64,000 nucleotides of DNA from Lineus longissimus (taxonomy: Eukaryota > Nemertea > Pilidiophora > Heteronemertea > Lineidae). Location of the stretch: the NCBI RefSeq assembly GCF_910592395.1, contig NC_088321.1:6698001-6762000 (forward strand), written 5' to 3'. Position numbers and translations under genes: made by a program. The notes below the pieces were generated by a model. The model ran no database searches and had not been told where the DNA came from. It saw only the letters and a program-made list of their open reading frames with translations. Numbering within the stretch: position 1 is the first letter of the stretch; each line of letters opens with the position of its first letter. Shown in pieces: positions 19,736-27,550 of the stretch.

Positions 19736-21175
19736 AGGCGTAGAAATAAATATACACCATTCTATACGAATACTAATACACTAATGAGACATGCTGTAAC
19801 TAAAGCTAAAGAAGATACACCAGTCAAAACAGAGGAAAAAGATACGCTTTTTTCGGCAATTAACAAAACAGAGAAAAAAGTCCATCTTTTAGAAAACTTT
19901 TCAAATTATAATAAATATAATCCAACTATAAGTTATCCTATTGCATACAAAGACAATCCTATTACAAAAGATCCATTCATACATTTAAATATTCAAGTAA
20001 CCTCTAATCAACAATTCACATTAAATACTATTGATCTTTTTCCAAACAAAGAAACACCTAAAGTTTTTACTACTTATGATCAAGTTAAAGAGTACATTTC
20101 AAATTCAAGTATGGATAACTGGACAAATCAATTAAAATTTGCTGTCTATTGTGCTTCATCAGGTTGTGGTGTAAGTGAGGTTGATCATATTCAACATAAA
20201 AATCCATATGTTAGAAGCATATTTAGATTTCATACTTATTTTACCATAAGAAAAATATTACATCAAATGAAAATAGCATTACCTGGTAATCCAGCTTTTA
20301 GCTCAACTAAGAATTCTTACAATAAGCAAGAATATGAAAATTTAAAGAGAGAATTTGGTTCAGTAAAGTTAAATTATTTCAAATCTGGCAGAATAAATGT
20401 TTCATATATTACAATGAGTGGTACACATTATTTATTAAATCCACATAAATTTCCATTCAACAAAGATAAGCATGGTTGGGTTGACGCAGATTGGAGTCAT
20501 TTGTATACTGACAATCTTACTTTCATAAATTCTGACGATTGGACAAATTTTATACCATTAAATGGTAAAGGATTAACTAAAGCTGGTATTAGTAGAATAA
20601 ATGAATCAATTAGAACATATGTCTATTGTATATTAGGATCACAAGCTATGGCAAGACATGATATTGTGGGAGATACTGGTTTATCATTTGACACACAAAA
20701 ACAATTTCAAACATTGGTTGAAGATGCAATTCAAGGTCAAACATTAGTTGATTCAATTGAAACATTTCAACAAACATTACAGCATAGTATTTTAAGTAAA
20801 TCAATTCAATCTTATCAATATGCTTTACAACAAACCAATAGTAGACTTGATTTTGCTTTTGGTCCAGATTTACAACTCATTCCATCAGATATGAGATTAC
20901 ATATAGGAACTAATACTGGATATAATAATGCAATTGTAACAGCTAAATCATGGATGACATTTGGAATTAATAATGTCAATAAACCAGTTAAAAGAGACAT
21001 AAGTGAACCACATGATAACACAAATGTAAATCAGTATCCAGATAAAGAAGTTACACCAGTCAAAGTTGAGAAAAAAGATACACCATTTTCGGCAATTAAC
21101 AAATCAGATGAAAATTTAACATATACAGTAGGAATAATGTCTGTGATAGGAATGTTATCATATATGTTTTTGTAA
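19733..21175 (+). CDS. Conserved Polinton protein of unknown function, 480 aa, C-terminal anchor
   Basis: The intact ORF has homologues in A (51155-52561) and C (39583-40323). Shared blocks: NQLKFAVYCASSGCGVS (about residue 133), FRFHTYFTIRKILHQ, the strongly conserved GISRINESIRTYVYCILGSQ (about residue 283) and LDFAFGPDLQLIPSDMRL (about residue 373). The end LTYTVGIMSVIGMLSYMFL is one membrane helix. A block of about 20 residues, TPVK.E.KDT.FSAINK, occurs both near residue 30 and near residue 442. The C copy lacks the N-terminal one, so it was probably added by local duplication. This protein is typical of animal Polintons but its role is not known. Confidence 0.7.
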   Translation: MRRRNKYTPFYTNTNTLMRHAVTKAKEDTPVKTEEKDTLFSAINKTEKKVHLLENFSNYNKYNPTISYPIAYKDNPITKDPFIHLNIQVTSNQQFTLNTIDLFPNKETPKVFTTYDQVKEYISNSSMDNWTNQLKFAVYCASSGCGVSEVDHIQHKNPYVRSIFRFHTYFTIRKILHQMKIALPGNPAFSSTKNSYNKQEYENLKREFGSVKLNYFKSGRINVSYITMSGTHYLLNPHKFPFNKDKHGWVDADWSHLYTDNLTFINSDDWTNFIPLNGKGLTKAGISRINESIRTYVYCILGSQAMARHDIVGDTGLSFDTQKQFQTLVEDAIQGQTLVDSIETFQQTLQHSILSKSIQSYQYALQQTNSRLDFAFGPDLQLIPSDMRLHIGTNTGYNNAIVTAKSWMTFGINNVNKPVKRDISEPHDNTNVNQYPDKEVTPVKVEKKDTPFSAINKSDENLTYTVGIMSVIGMLSYMFL

Positions 21176-21203
21176 CAAACTAATTTTTTTCGTTATAATA
21201 AAT

Positions 21204-21371
21204 ATGGAAAATGAACAACAAGAGAAAGTTGAAAAAGTAACTAAAAATCCAAATAGTGTTAATCCAGGAGAAATTTTATATGTTAAAATGCCTCAATTGG
21301 AAAAATATGAACAATTAAAATACACACTAGGAATAATGGCTGTAGCAGGAATTTTATCGTATTTATTGTAA
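21204..21371 (+). CDS. Chimeric 55-residue mini-ORF from three neighbouring genes
   Basis: Its first codons (MENEQQEKVEKVTK) match the start of the gene at 25094, including the upstream TATAATAAATATG. The middle (NPNSVNPGEILYVKMP) matches the capsid gene head near 21560-21610. The end (LGIMAVAGILSYLL) and the following AACAAACTAAT match the tail of the 480-residue gene. The result is an open frame: a charged head plus a membrane helix. It is either a recombination relic or a new small membrane protein; expression is unknown. Confidence 0.6.
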   Translation: MENEQQEKVEKVTKNPNSVNPGEILYVKMPQLEKYEQLKYTLGIMAVAGILSYLL

Positions 21372-21384
21372 CAAACTAATCGAT

Positions 21385-21474
21385 TTTTATAAAATTTCTA
21401 ATTTTAAAATGGTAAGGGGACCCCCTTGTGATATTTTATAAAATTTTTAATTTTTAATTGTTATAATAAATATG
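21385..21474. promoter_or_regulatory. Intergenic G5/C4 palindrome repeat, copy 1
   Basis: TTTTATAAAATTTCTAATTT is followed by AAAATGGTAAGGGGACCCCC and a second TTTTATAAAATTT, then TTATAATAAATATG at the start of the capsid gene. One of five copies in Polinton B. Confidence 0.75.
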
Positions 21475-22659
21475 AATCATGGACGATATCTTGATACTTA
21501 TCGCACAAAGTGAAACGCAAATGGACTCAAAGCAGAAAGGAGTCATGAAGTAATTACACATAATCCAAATAGTGTTAATCCAGGAGAGACATTATATGTT
21601 AAAATGCCTCAATTGGAAAAATATAGATTGATTGTGCCAAATACATTGAAATTAACATTTGAGTTGAAATGTACACCAGCAGCTGCTGGATTTGTAAGCA
21701 ATATAACTAGAAATTTAATAAAACAGAAAGATATTAAATTAGGTGGATATCCTATAAAAGATGTCAGAAATTGTTATGTATATGAAACATATAAAGATCT
21801 ATGGATGACTGATAAACAAAGAAAGAATAAATATCTAGAAAATGGAGATCAACGAACTGCAATTCAAAATAAAATGACAGATCTTAAACATATATATCAA
21901 ATGCCACTTGAATTTGAAATGTTTGATGATCAACTGCCTTTTTATCCGTATTCTATATTAGAAACATTAGAATATAATTTAACATTTAATGATGCTAAAT
22001 ATGTTGTAAAAGGTGTTGTTGCAGATAGATCATACACTGTTAAAAATATTCAACTAGAATATGAAACAATTCTAGACACTCAATTGGCTCAAGAAATTGA
22101 TGGATATTATCAACAAGCTTATTCTTGGCTATTTGACCATGTGCATTGGTTGAAAACACAAGCTACTGGAAAAGATAAGACTATGAATATTAACATTGAT
22201 GTCAATAGACGAAGTGCAACTGGAATAATTATTTTCTTTCAAAAATCATTTACTGAATATGATTCAGAAAAGACATCCTATCAGAATCCAGTAATTAAAA
22301 ATGTATTAATTACAGCAGAAGGTCTTAGCCATTATGTATACAAAGCAGGTATGAAATCTTATCATCTATGGCCTGAAGCAAAACGATTCTTTTCAAATGA
22401 AACAGATAAAGATAGTGAAAAGATTAATATGGATGCTATTGAATTTTATACTAATAATAAATATGCACTTGTAATTGACTTGAGATCTACACAAGATTCT
22501 ACACTACATGGAACAGGAAAACAACTGAGTAATGTTAAACATGGAATGCAGATAGAAATTGAACGAGATACAGATACAGAATATAATATGATGGTGTTTG
22601 TTGTATCAGATGGAAGAGTTGATGTACAAAATAGAAGGTTGGTAGAAATTCGTCATTAA
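21472..22659 (+). pseudogene. Putative major capsid protein of Polinton B, one nonsense codon
   Basis: The frame of 396 codons aligns in pattern from start to end with the A gene at 48309-49565 (NGLKAERSHEVITHNPNSVN; the MPLEFEMFDDQLPFYPYSI block; VIDLRSTQDSTLHGTGKQL; the VFVVSDGRVDVQNRRLV end). The protein is strand-rich and about 395 residues long, compatible with a double jelly-roll capsid protein, and sits directly before the ATPase gene as in other Polintons. A TGA at 21511-21513 (codon 14) interrupts it; a later ATG at 21604 could give a shortened form. The capsid role is inferred from family context. Confidence 0.65.
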
Positions 22660-22663
22660 ATAA

Positions 22664-23286
22664 ATGAATGAAATGAATGAATTTAAATGGTGTGAACCTC
22701 CTTTTAATATGTTAGTATGTGGGATGACTGATTGTGGAAAAACATATTATATTCTAGATCTATTAGAACACGAATTTAAAGATAAATTCGATTCAATTGT
22801 TATATTTTGTCCAACTATAATTATGAATAAAACATTTCATAGAAACTGGCTAACAAAAGATGATAGTGTTGTCATATGTTCACCTGAAAAAGTAGTAACT
22901 GATTTAGATGCTTGTTTAAAAGATTGTATTGATCGATTTAAAAGTGAAGATTCTCAAACATTATTCATAATAGATGACTGTGCGAATCTATGGTCAACAA
23001 AAAAAATAAATGTACTCAATTAACTGCACTTGCTTTTCATGGACGACATTCTAATATCTTTGTATGGTTATTGAGTCAGAAATATAATGCAATTTGTAAA
23101 GATTATAGAGAAAATTGTAAACACATGGTTATGCATATTATGAATGATCAAAATGTAATAGAGCAATTATTTAAAGAAAATATGTGTTTGCCAATGAAAG
23201 AGAAAGAAAATATTATTCAACATTTAAATAAAAATAAACGATTGATAATGCGCAGGAACTTTCCATTCAGTTTCTCACTTTTATAA
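22664..23286 (+). pseudogene. A32/FtsK-like DNA packaging ATPase of Polinton B, frameshifted
   Basis: The Walker A motif GMTDCGKTYY is at about residues 19-28 and the Walker B motif TLFIIDDCA at about 100-108; SQKYN and FPFSFSLL blocks follow. It is the HerA/FtsK superfamily ATPase that packages DNA in Polintons and related viruses. Near 22998-23005 an A-run has one A fewer than needed to stay in frame, so the gene is split into ORFs 22664-23023 and 22990-23286. Total length about 208 residues, near the family minimum. The catalytic Lys is intact here, unlike in A. Confidence 0.85.
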
Positions 23287-23354
23287 AAATTTCTAATTTT
23301 AAAATGGTAAGGGGGTCCCCTTGCTATATTTTATAAAATTTCGTTATAATAAAT
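23281..23354. promoter_or_regulatory. Intergenic G5/C4 palindrome repeat, copy 2
   Basis: Same layout as copy 1: AAATTTCTAATTTTAAAATG, GGTAAGGGGGTCCCCTTGC, TTTTATAAAATTT, TTATAATAAATATG. Confidence 0.75.
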
Positions 23355-23819
23355 ATGGATCTAATTGATAAATCAGAATTACCTATTGTTGAAGTTGAAC
23401 AAGAAATCAATGATACAGATAGAAAGCGAAATGAATTAATTTCCCTTTATCAAAGCGGATTATTGGCAAAATTAGGCGTAAAAACATCAGAATCATCTAT
23501 TAAAAAAGCGAATGTGAAAAATATTGAAAAATTGTATAGCGAATATGAAATTAAATACAATACACAAATGGCAGATGATTGAGTATGTAATTTATTATAT
23601 GGATATACACAAGGTATTAAATATTTGTGTCCTAATTTAAATCAAGAAAGATTACATAATAAAATAAATAATAATGTCATTATTAACAATGAAATTAAAA
23701 AACAACTAGGAAGTTTCATCAATCCAACATTCTTAGCTGTTGGTACATTAATGGCAAACACTTCACAAGAAGTTATCAGTTCAAAACTTGAAACAATTCC
23801 TGAAGCTATTGAAAATTAA
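23355..23819 (+). pseudogene. Unknown Polinton B protein, one nonsense codon
   Basis: ORFs 23355-23582 and 23625-23819 are in the same frame, separated only by a TGA at 23580-23582 and 14 codons. The combined frame of 155 codons is helical, with DTDRKRNELISLYQ near residue 22, CPNLNQERLHNKINNN near 91 and a mildly hydrophobic INPTFLAVGTLMANT near 124. It starts after TTATAATAAATATG. I do not recognise a domain; similar short helical proteins accompany animal Polintons. Confidence 0.5.
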
Positions 23820-23869
23820 TATATATATTTATACATTAATTATATAAATGTATAAAGGTATATTTCTAC

Positions 23870-24895
23870 TTAACATGGCCAGTTTAATTGTTTAAACATT
23901 TTTTCATGGTTTTCATAAGTAGCTGTTTTTCTAATAGTTGTATTAAGATGATACTCCATTAAATATTGAATAATTAATTTATTAGCCAAGAAATTCTTTC
24001 TCTTTGGTTCGATGGATGAGTCACGGTTCCTCCATTTTAGTACAAGATCATCTTAATCTTCCTCCATTTTATTGATTAAATTATCAGGTATCTTCTTTTC
24101 TAATAATAAATAAGTAAAATTATTTTTTGGACAGTATTTAGGTTGATTCACATAGTAATCCAAATTTACAAATCCAGCATCAGATTGTTTATCTGAGTGA
24201 ACACTATTAATAAAAGGAGAATCTAGGAAATTGTCTTCAGATCCACATTCATCACATATTAAATAAGTATTGTGAAATGATTTAATATACTTATTTGTAA
24301 TTTTACCATGGCGTAAACAATCAATACAATGCTATTTTCTAGCGTATAATGATATACCATAATTGTTGGCTATTTCCAATTGTGCATATATATCATCAGT
24401 TTCTTCAATATTTTGTTTATAAAAGATTAATTCCAACCCTTCTAACTCTTTACATGCTTTATCATATACTTCATTCACATCATTAAATTCAACAGATTTA
24501 TTTTCAACTTCAACATCAACATTTTCAACTTCTTTTTGCTTTCTCAATTTCTTTGTGAATTTCTTTCTCAATTTCTCAACTTCTTTTTCAACTTCTTTTT
24601 CAACCTCTTTTTCAATTTCTTTCTCAACTTCTTTTTGCTTTCTCAATTTCTTTGTCAATTTCTTTGTCAATTTCTTTGTCAATTTCTTTGTCAATTTCTT
24701 TCGCAACTCAATAACTTCATTTTCAACTTCATTTTCAACTTCTTTTTCAACTTCTTTTTCAACTTCTTTTTCAACTTCTTTTTCAGCTTCTTTTTCAGCT
24801 TCTTTTTCAGCTTCTTTCTCAATTATTTTCCTTAAATCCCATGATAAACAATCTAATTGTATGTCTTGTAACAACATTTTATTTATAGAAAACAA
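23870..24895 (-). pseudogene. Unknown protein with Lys/Glu repeat coiled coil and Cys motifs, two stops
   Basis: A frame of 342 codons is interrupted by TAG (24332-24334) and TAA (24053-24055). Residues 25-125 are a long low-complexity coiled coil built of KEVE/KEAE and KKLT units, encoded by 12 bp tandem repeats. Next comes a segment with a Cys pair (HCIDCLRHGK, just after the TAG) and ICDECGSEDN, suggesting a zinc site, then a basic helical tail ending LNWPC. The repeat length is probably unstable. Function not recognised. The antisense of the repeat gives long Ser/Phe-rich ORFs, which I treat as shadows. Confidence 0.5.
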
Positions 24896-24945
24896 ATATT
24901 TTAGTTAAATCTGTAACGCTGCAACGCTGCAATGCAGCATTGGAC

Positions 24946-25075
24946 TGTAAAAGACTGTAAACGGACTGTACAAGGACTGTAAACGGACTGTACAAGGACT
25001 GTAAAAGACTGTAAAACAACTGTACAATGGAAAAAAACAACTGTACAATGGAAAAAAACAACTGCACAAAGGAAT
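24946..25075. repeat. Short tandem repeats of GGACTGTAAA type
   Basis: Repeats of GGACTGTACAA/GGACTGTAAAC pass into two copies of CAACTGTACAATGGAAAAAA. They lie between a minus-strand gene start and the plus-strand gene at 25094, so they are upstream of both. Confidence 0.8.
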
Positions 25076-25093
25076 TTTTTTGTTATAATAAAT

Positions 25094-25327
25094 ATGGAAA
25101 ATGAACAAGAGAAAGTTGAAAAAGTTGAAAAAGTAACAAAACCTAAAAATCCAAGTAGAGTTAAATTTATGTCAGATTTAAATAAGAAAAAGAAACTAAA
25201 TAGTACAACTGTAACAAGCACAAATCAAACTTATGTTATAGTTGGTACATTAATAGCAATAGGAATTGTATCATCAATAATTTATTACAAGTCATTTGAC
25301 ACGAAGAAAGAAGTTGAGAAAGTTTAA
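25094..25327 (+). CDS. Small membrane protein of Polinton B
   Basis: The 77-residue ORF has a charged head (MENEQEKVEKVEKV), a basic stretch (DLNKKKKL) and one membrane helix (YVIVGTLIAIGIVSSIIYY, about residues 47-65), then a charged tail. It starts after TTATAATAAATATG. Its promoter and first codons are copied in the mini-ORF at 21204. Role unknown. Confidence 0.55.
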   Translation: MENEQEKVEKVEKVTKPKNPSRVKFMSDLNKKKKLNSTTVTSTNQTYVIVGTLIAIGIVSSIIYYKSFDTKKEVEKV

Positions 25328-25363
25328 AAAGATGAAAAAGAAGCTAAATTTACAGATTTTTAA

Positions 25364-25449
25364 TTTTATAAAATTTCTAATTTTAAAATGGTAAGGGGGT
25401 CCCCTTGCTATATTTTATAAAATTTCTATTTTTTTTTGTTATAATAAAT
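25364..25449. promoter_or_regulatory. Intergenic G5/C4 palindrome repeat, copy 3
   Basis: Same layout as copies 1 and 2, with GGTAAGGGGGTCCCCTTGC between two TTTTATAAAATTT runs and TTATAATAAATATG at the next start codon. Confidence 0.75.
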
Positions 25450-25728
25450 ATGACGACTAAACCTGTTGTGACAACTGCAAGTAACGAATGGATGTCTCGT
25501 GGAACTGAGACTAATATTGTAAATACAATTTATCATGCATCTATACTGTCAGGATTGACAGTTGGATATAGTATGCTTGGAAAAAAGATATTAAGATTTG
25601 ATGTAGGTAATCCATCTAAAGCTGATGTGACTGAAGTATTAAAATTGGCTGTGGCTGTAAGTGCAGCTGCTTTTACAAGAGATTGGTTTGTTAAAATGGG
25701 ATTACCTGATAATATCATGAAAGCATAA
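25450..25728 (+). CDS. Conserved small Polinton protein with hydrophobic segments, 92 aa
   Basis: The start is taken at 25450 because it follows TTATAATAAATATG like its neighbours; an upstream ATG in frame at 25405 lies within the intergenic repeat. Blocks NTIYHASILSGLTVGYSMLG (about residues 24-43), NPSKADVTEVLKLAVAVSAA and GLPDNIMK match the A gene at 48004-48240 in order. It has two hydrophobic segments. The family is common in animal Polintons; possibly a virion membrane-active or capsid cement protein, not proven. Confidence 0.65.
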   Translation: MTTKPVVTTASNEWMSRGTETNIVNTIYHASILSGLTVGYSMLGKKILRFDVGNPSKADVTEVLKLAVAVSAAAFTRDWFVKMGLPDNIMKA

Positions 25729-25732
25729 TTAT

Positions 25733-25813
25733 TTTTATAAAATTTCTAATTTTAAAATGGCAAGGGGGTCCCCTTGTAACATTTTATAAAATTTCTATTT
25801 TTTATAAAAATAA
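25733..25813. promoter_or_regulatory. Intergenic G5/C4 palindrome repeat, copy 4
   Basis: Same layout, with GGCAAGGGGGTCCCCTTG. The following start context is AAAATAAATGG rather than TAATAAATATG. Confidence 0.75.
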
Positions 25814-26812
25814 ATGGAAACTGAATGGAAAAAATATGGATATCCTAGTCCATTAAAATTTTATAAAATTATGAAAAAAATTAATTCAGATGTCACATTT
25901 GAACAAATTGATCAATTTGTAAAACAACAAAGAAGTTATCAATTACATAAAAAGACAACTAAACATATTCAAGGTCATATTGTTGCTTATCATGAAAATG
26001 CTTTATGGTTTATGGATTTGTTAGATATGTCAAATTATTCTAGACAAAACAAAGGCTATAAATGGATATTATTATGTATTGATACGTTTACTAGAAAAGC
26101 CTATGCTAGTGCTTTAAAAAATAAAACAAAATTCGAAGTGAAACAAGGCTTTGAAAACATTTATAACGATGAAAAAGATATAAATTTAATTATTACAGAT
26201 TCTGGAAATGAATTTTTAAACAAACCTGTACAAGACTTCTTGAAAGGATTAAATATTAGACATGATACAGTTGAAATAGGGGACCATTATGCATTAGGAC
26301 TGATTGATAGATTATCTAGAACAATTAAAAATATAATATTTAAAGATTTTACAGAAAAAAATAGTGTTGTATGGTATGATAAATTAAAGGATTATTTATA
26401 TGCTTACAATAATAGGCCTCACAGAGGAATTTTGGGATATACTCCAAATGAAGCTAATCAACATTCAACAGAATTAGTTGAATTAAATACAAAGAAAAGT
26501 AAACCAGTTGAACACAATTTTAAAATAAATGATACAGTTAGAAAGAAATTGAGGAAACCTACATTTAGTAAAGGCTACAAACAGATTTGGTCTAATAGAC
26601 AATATACCATTAAAAATTTGATTGGAATTTATGCTATTTTAAACAATGATGATAAAGTTAGACTAGATGATCTTCAGAAAACTATTGCTATAAAAGATGT
26701 TGAAAATGAAGTTGAAAAGATTGATAAAGAAGTTAAAGTTGAAAAAATAATTAAACATAAAGAAGGCTTAGATCAGGACAATATAATTGAAACAAGATTG
26801 AGAAGTAAATAA
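25814..26812 (+). CDS. Retrovirus-type (rve) integrase of Polinton B
   Basis: The intact 332-residue ORF is a Polinton integrase, which inserts the element and makes the 6 bp duplication. Catalytic Asp 1 is in LWFMDLLDMS (about residue 69), Asp 2 in LIITDSGNEF (about 136). The third acidic position in the GLIDRLSRTIK helix (about 173) is Asp, not Glu, which I think is common in this lineage. The NRPHRGILGYTPNEA block follows at about 197. The C-terminal part (NDTVRKKLRKPTFSKGYKQI to RLDDLQKT) is the SH3/chromo-like tail, ending in a KEV-rich charged extension. Confidence 0.9.
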   Translation: METEWKKYGYPSPLKFYKIMKKINSDVTFEQIDQFVKQQRSYQLHKKTTKHIQGHIVAYHENALWFMDLLDMSNYSRQNKGYKWILLCIDTFTRKAYASALKNKTKFEVKQGFENIYNDEKDINLIITDSGNEFLNKPVQDFLKGLNIRHDTVEIGDHYALGLIDRLSRTIKNIIFKDFTEKNSVVWYDKLKDYLYAYNNRPHRGILGYTPNEANQHSTELVELNTKKSKPVEHNFKINDTVRKKLRKPTFSKGYKQIWSNRQYTIKNLIGIYAILNNDDKVRLDDLQKTIAIKDVENEVEKIDKEVKVEKIIKHKEGLDQDNIIETRLRSK

Positions 26813-26847
26813 TAATTTTATAGGGTTAAAACTCTATAAAATGCTTA

Positions 26848-27474
26848 CTAATGTGTTAATTCAATCAAAAGTGAAACTAATATTCGGTCTGGAGTAAAAA
26901 ATGCTACAGTATCTCTTACATTTAATTTGATTTTATCCCAAAAATTTACCTCTATTGCATTTCGAAATCTATATAATATACCAGCACCTAACTTACGGTT
27001 ATTGATAAAAATAGAATCCTTTTTTGTATCATTGATAAAAATGTCAAGGTAAAATTGCCTAAAAAAATTAGTTATAACACTCACTTTTACAATCTTACCT
27101 GGAAACATAACATTTTTTTCATAAAACATAAGTGAATCATCAGAGTTTATATCTAATGCTATAACCCTAGTATACGTATTTAATTTTTGTTCAAATTGAT
27201 CCATTTGATTTGTAACTTCAGCATCTTGCACATTAAATCTATTGTGTACAACTAAAATATCGTCACTAATAGATTTTATGCCTAACCCTAGTTGAGATAT
27301 CTGACTTCTGTTGTCAATTGTTTTTTTATCTAGTAACGTTAATGTTTCTTCTGTATTATCTATTTTTTTATTTACTTCTGAAAATTCGAGGTTGATATTT
27401 TCAACATTATCGTTATATTGTGTTAAAATTTCATTATTTATATCTGTTTCATTTTGTATCATACAAATGTTCAT
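26848..27474 (-). CDS. Putative trimeric fibre-like attachment protein
   Basis: The 208-residue ORF has a long heptad-patterned N-terminal half (residues 10-105, hydrophobic positions in NVENINLEFSEVNKKIDNTE and later) without Cys, then a strand-rich C-terminal half (from about residue 110, VIALDINSDDSLMFYEKN onward) ending in a hydrophobic strand. Stalk plus C-terminal knob is the build of viral fibres such as those of adenoviruses and sigma-type spikes. This is architecture-based inference without sequence similarity that I can name. The start lies in AAATAAATGAA. No counterpart was seen in A or C. Confidence 0.45.
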   Translation of the reverse strand: MNICMIQNETDINNEILTQYNDNVENINLEFSEVNKKIDNTEETLTLLDKKTIDNRSQISQLGLGIKSISDDILVVHNRFNVQDAEVTNQMDQFEQKLNTYTRVIALDINSDDSLMFYEKNVMFPGKIVKVSVITNFFRQFYLDIFINDTKKDSIFINNRKLGAGILYRFRNAIEVNFWDKIKLNVRDTVAFFTPDRILVSLLIELTH

Positions 27475-27479
27475 TTATT

Positions 27480-27550
27480 TTATATTTTTTTATAAAATTT
27501 CTAATTTTAAAATGGTAAGGGGTCCCCTATTTTATAAAATTTCTACTTTT
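27480..27550. promoter_or_regulatory. Intergenic G4/C4 palindrome repeat, copy 5
   Basis: TTTTATAAAATTTCTAATTT, GGTAAGGGGTCCCCT and TTTTATAAAATTTCTA in the same orientation as the other copies. Here it lies upstream of the minus-strand fibre-like gene and past the end of the polymerase-primase gene. Confidence 0.75.

Noticed and set aside
24536-24908. Long Ser/Phe-rich plus-strand ORFs
   Set aside because: They are antisense shadows of the KEVE/KKLT repeat tract of the minus-strand gene at 23870-24895.
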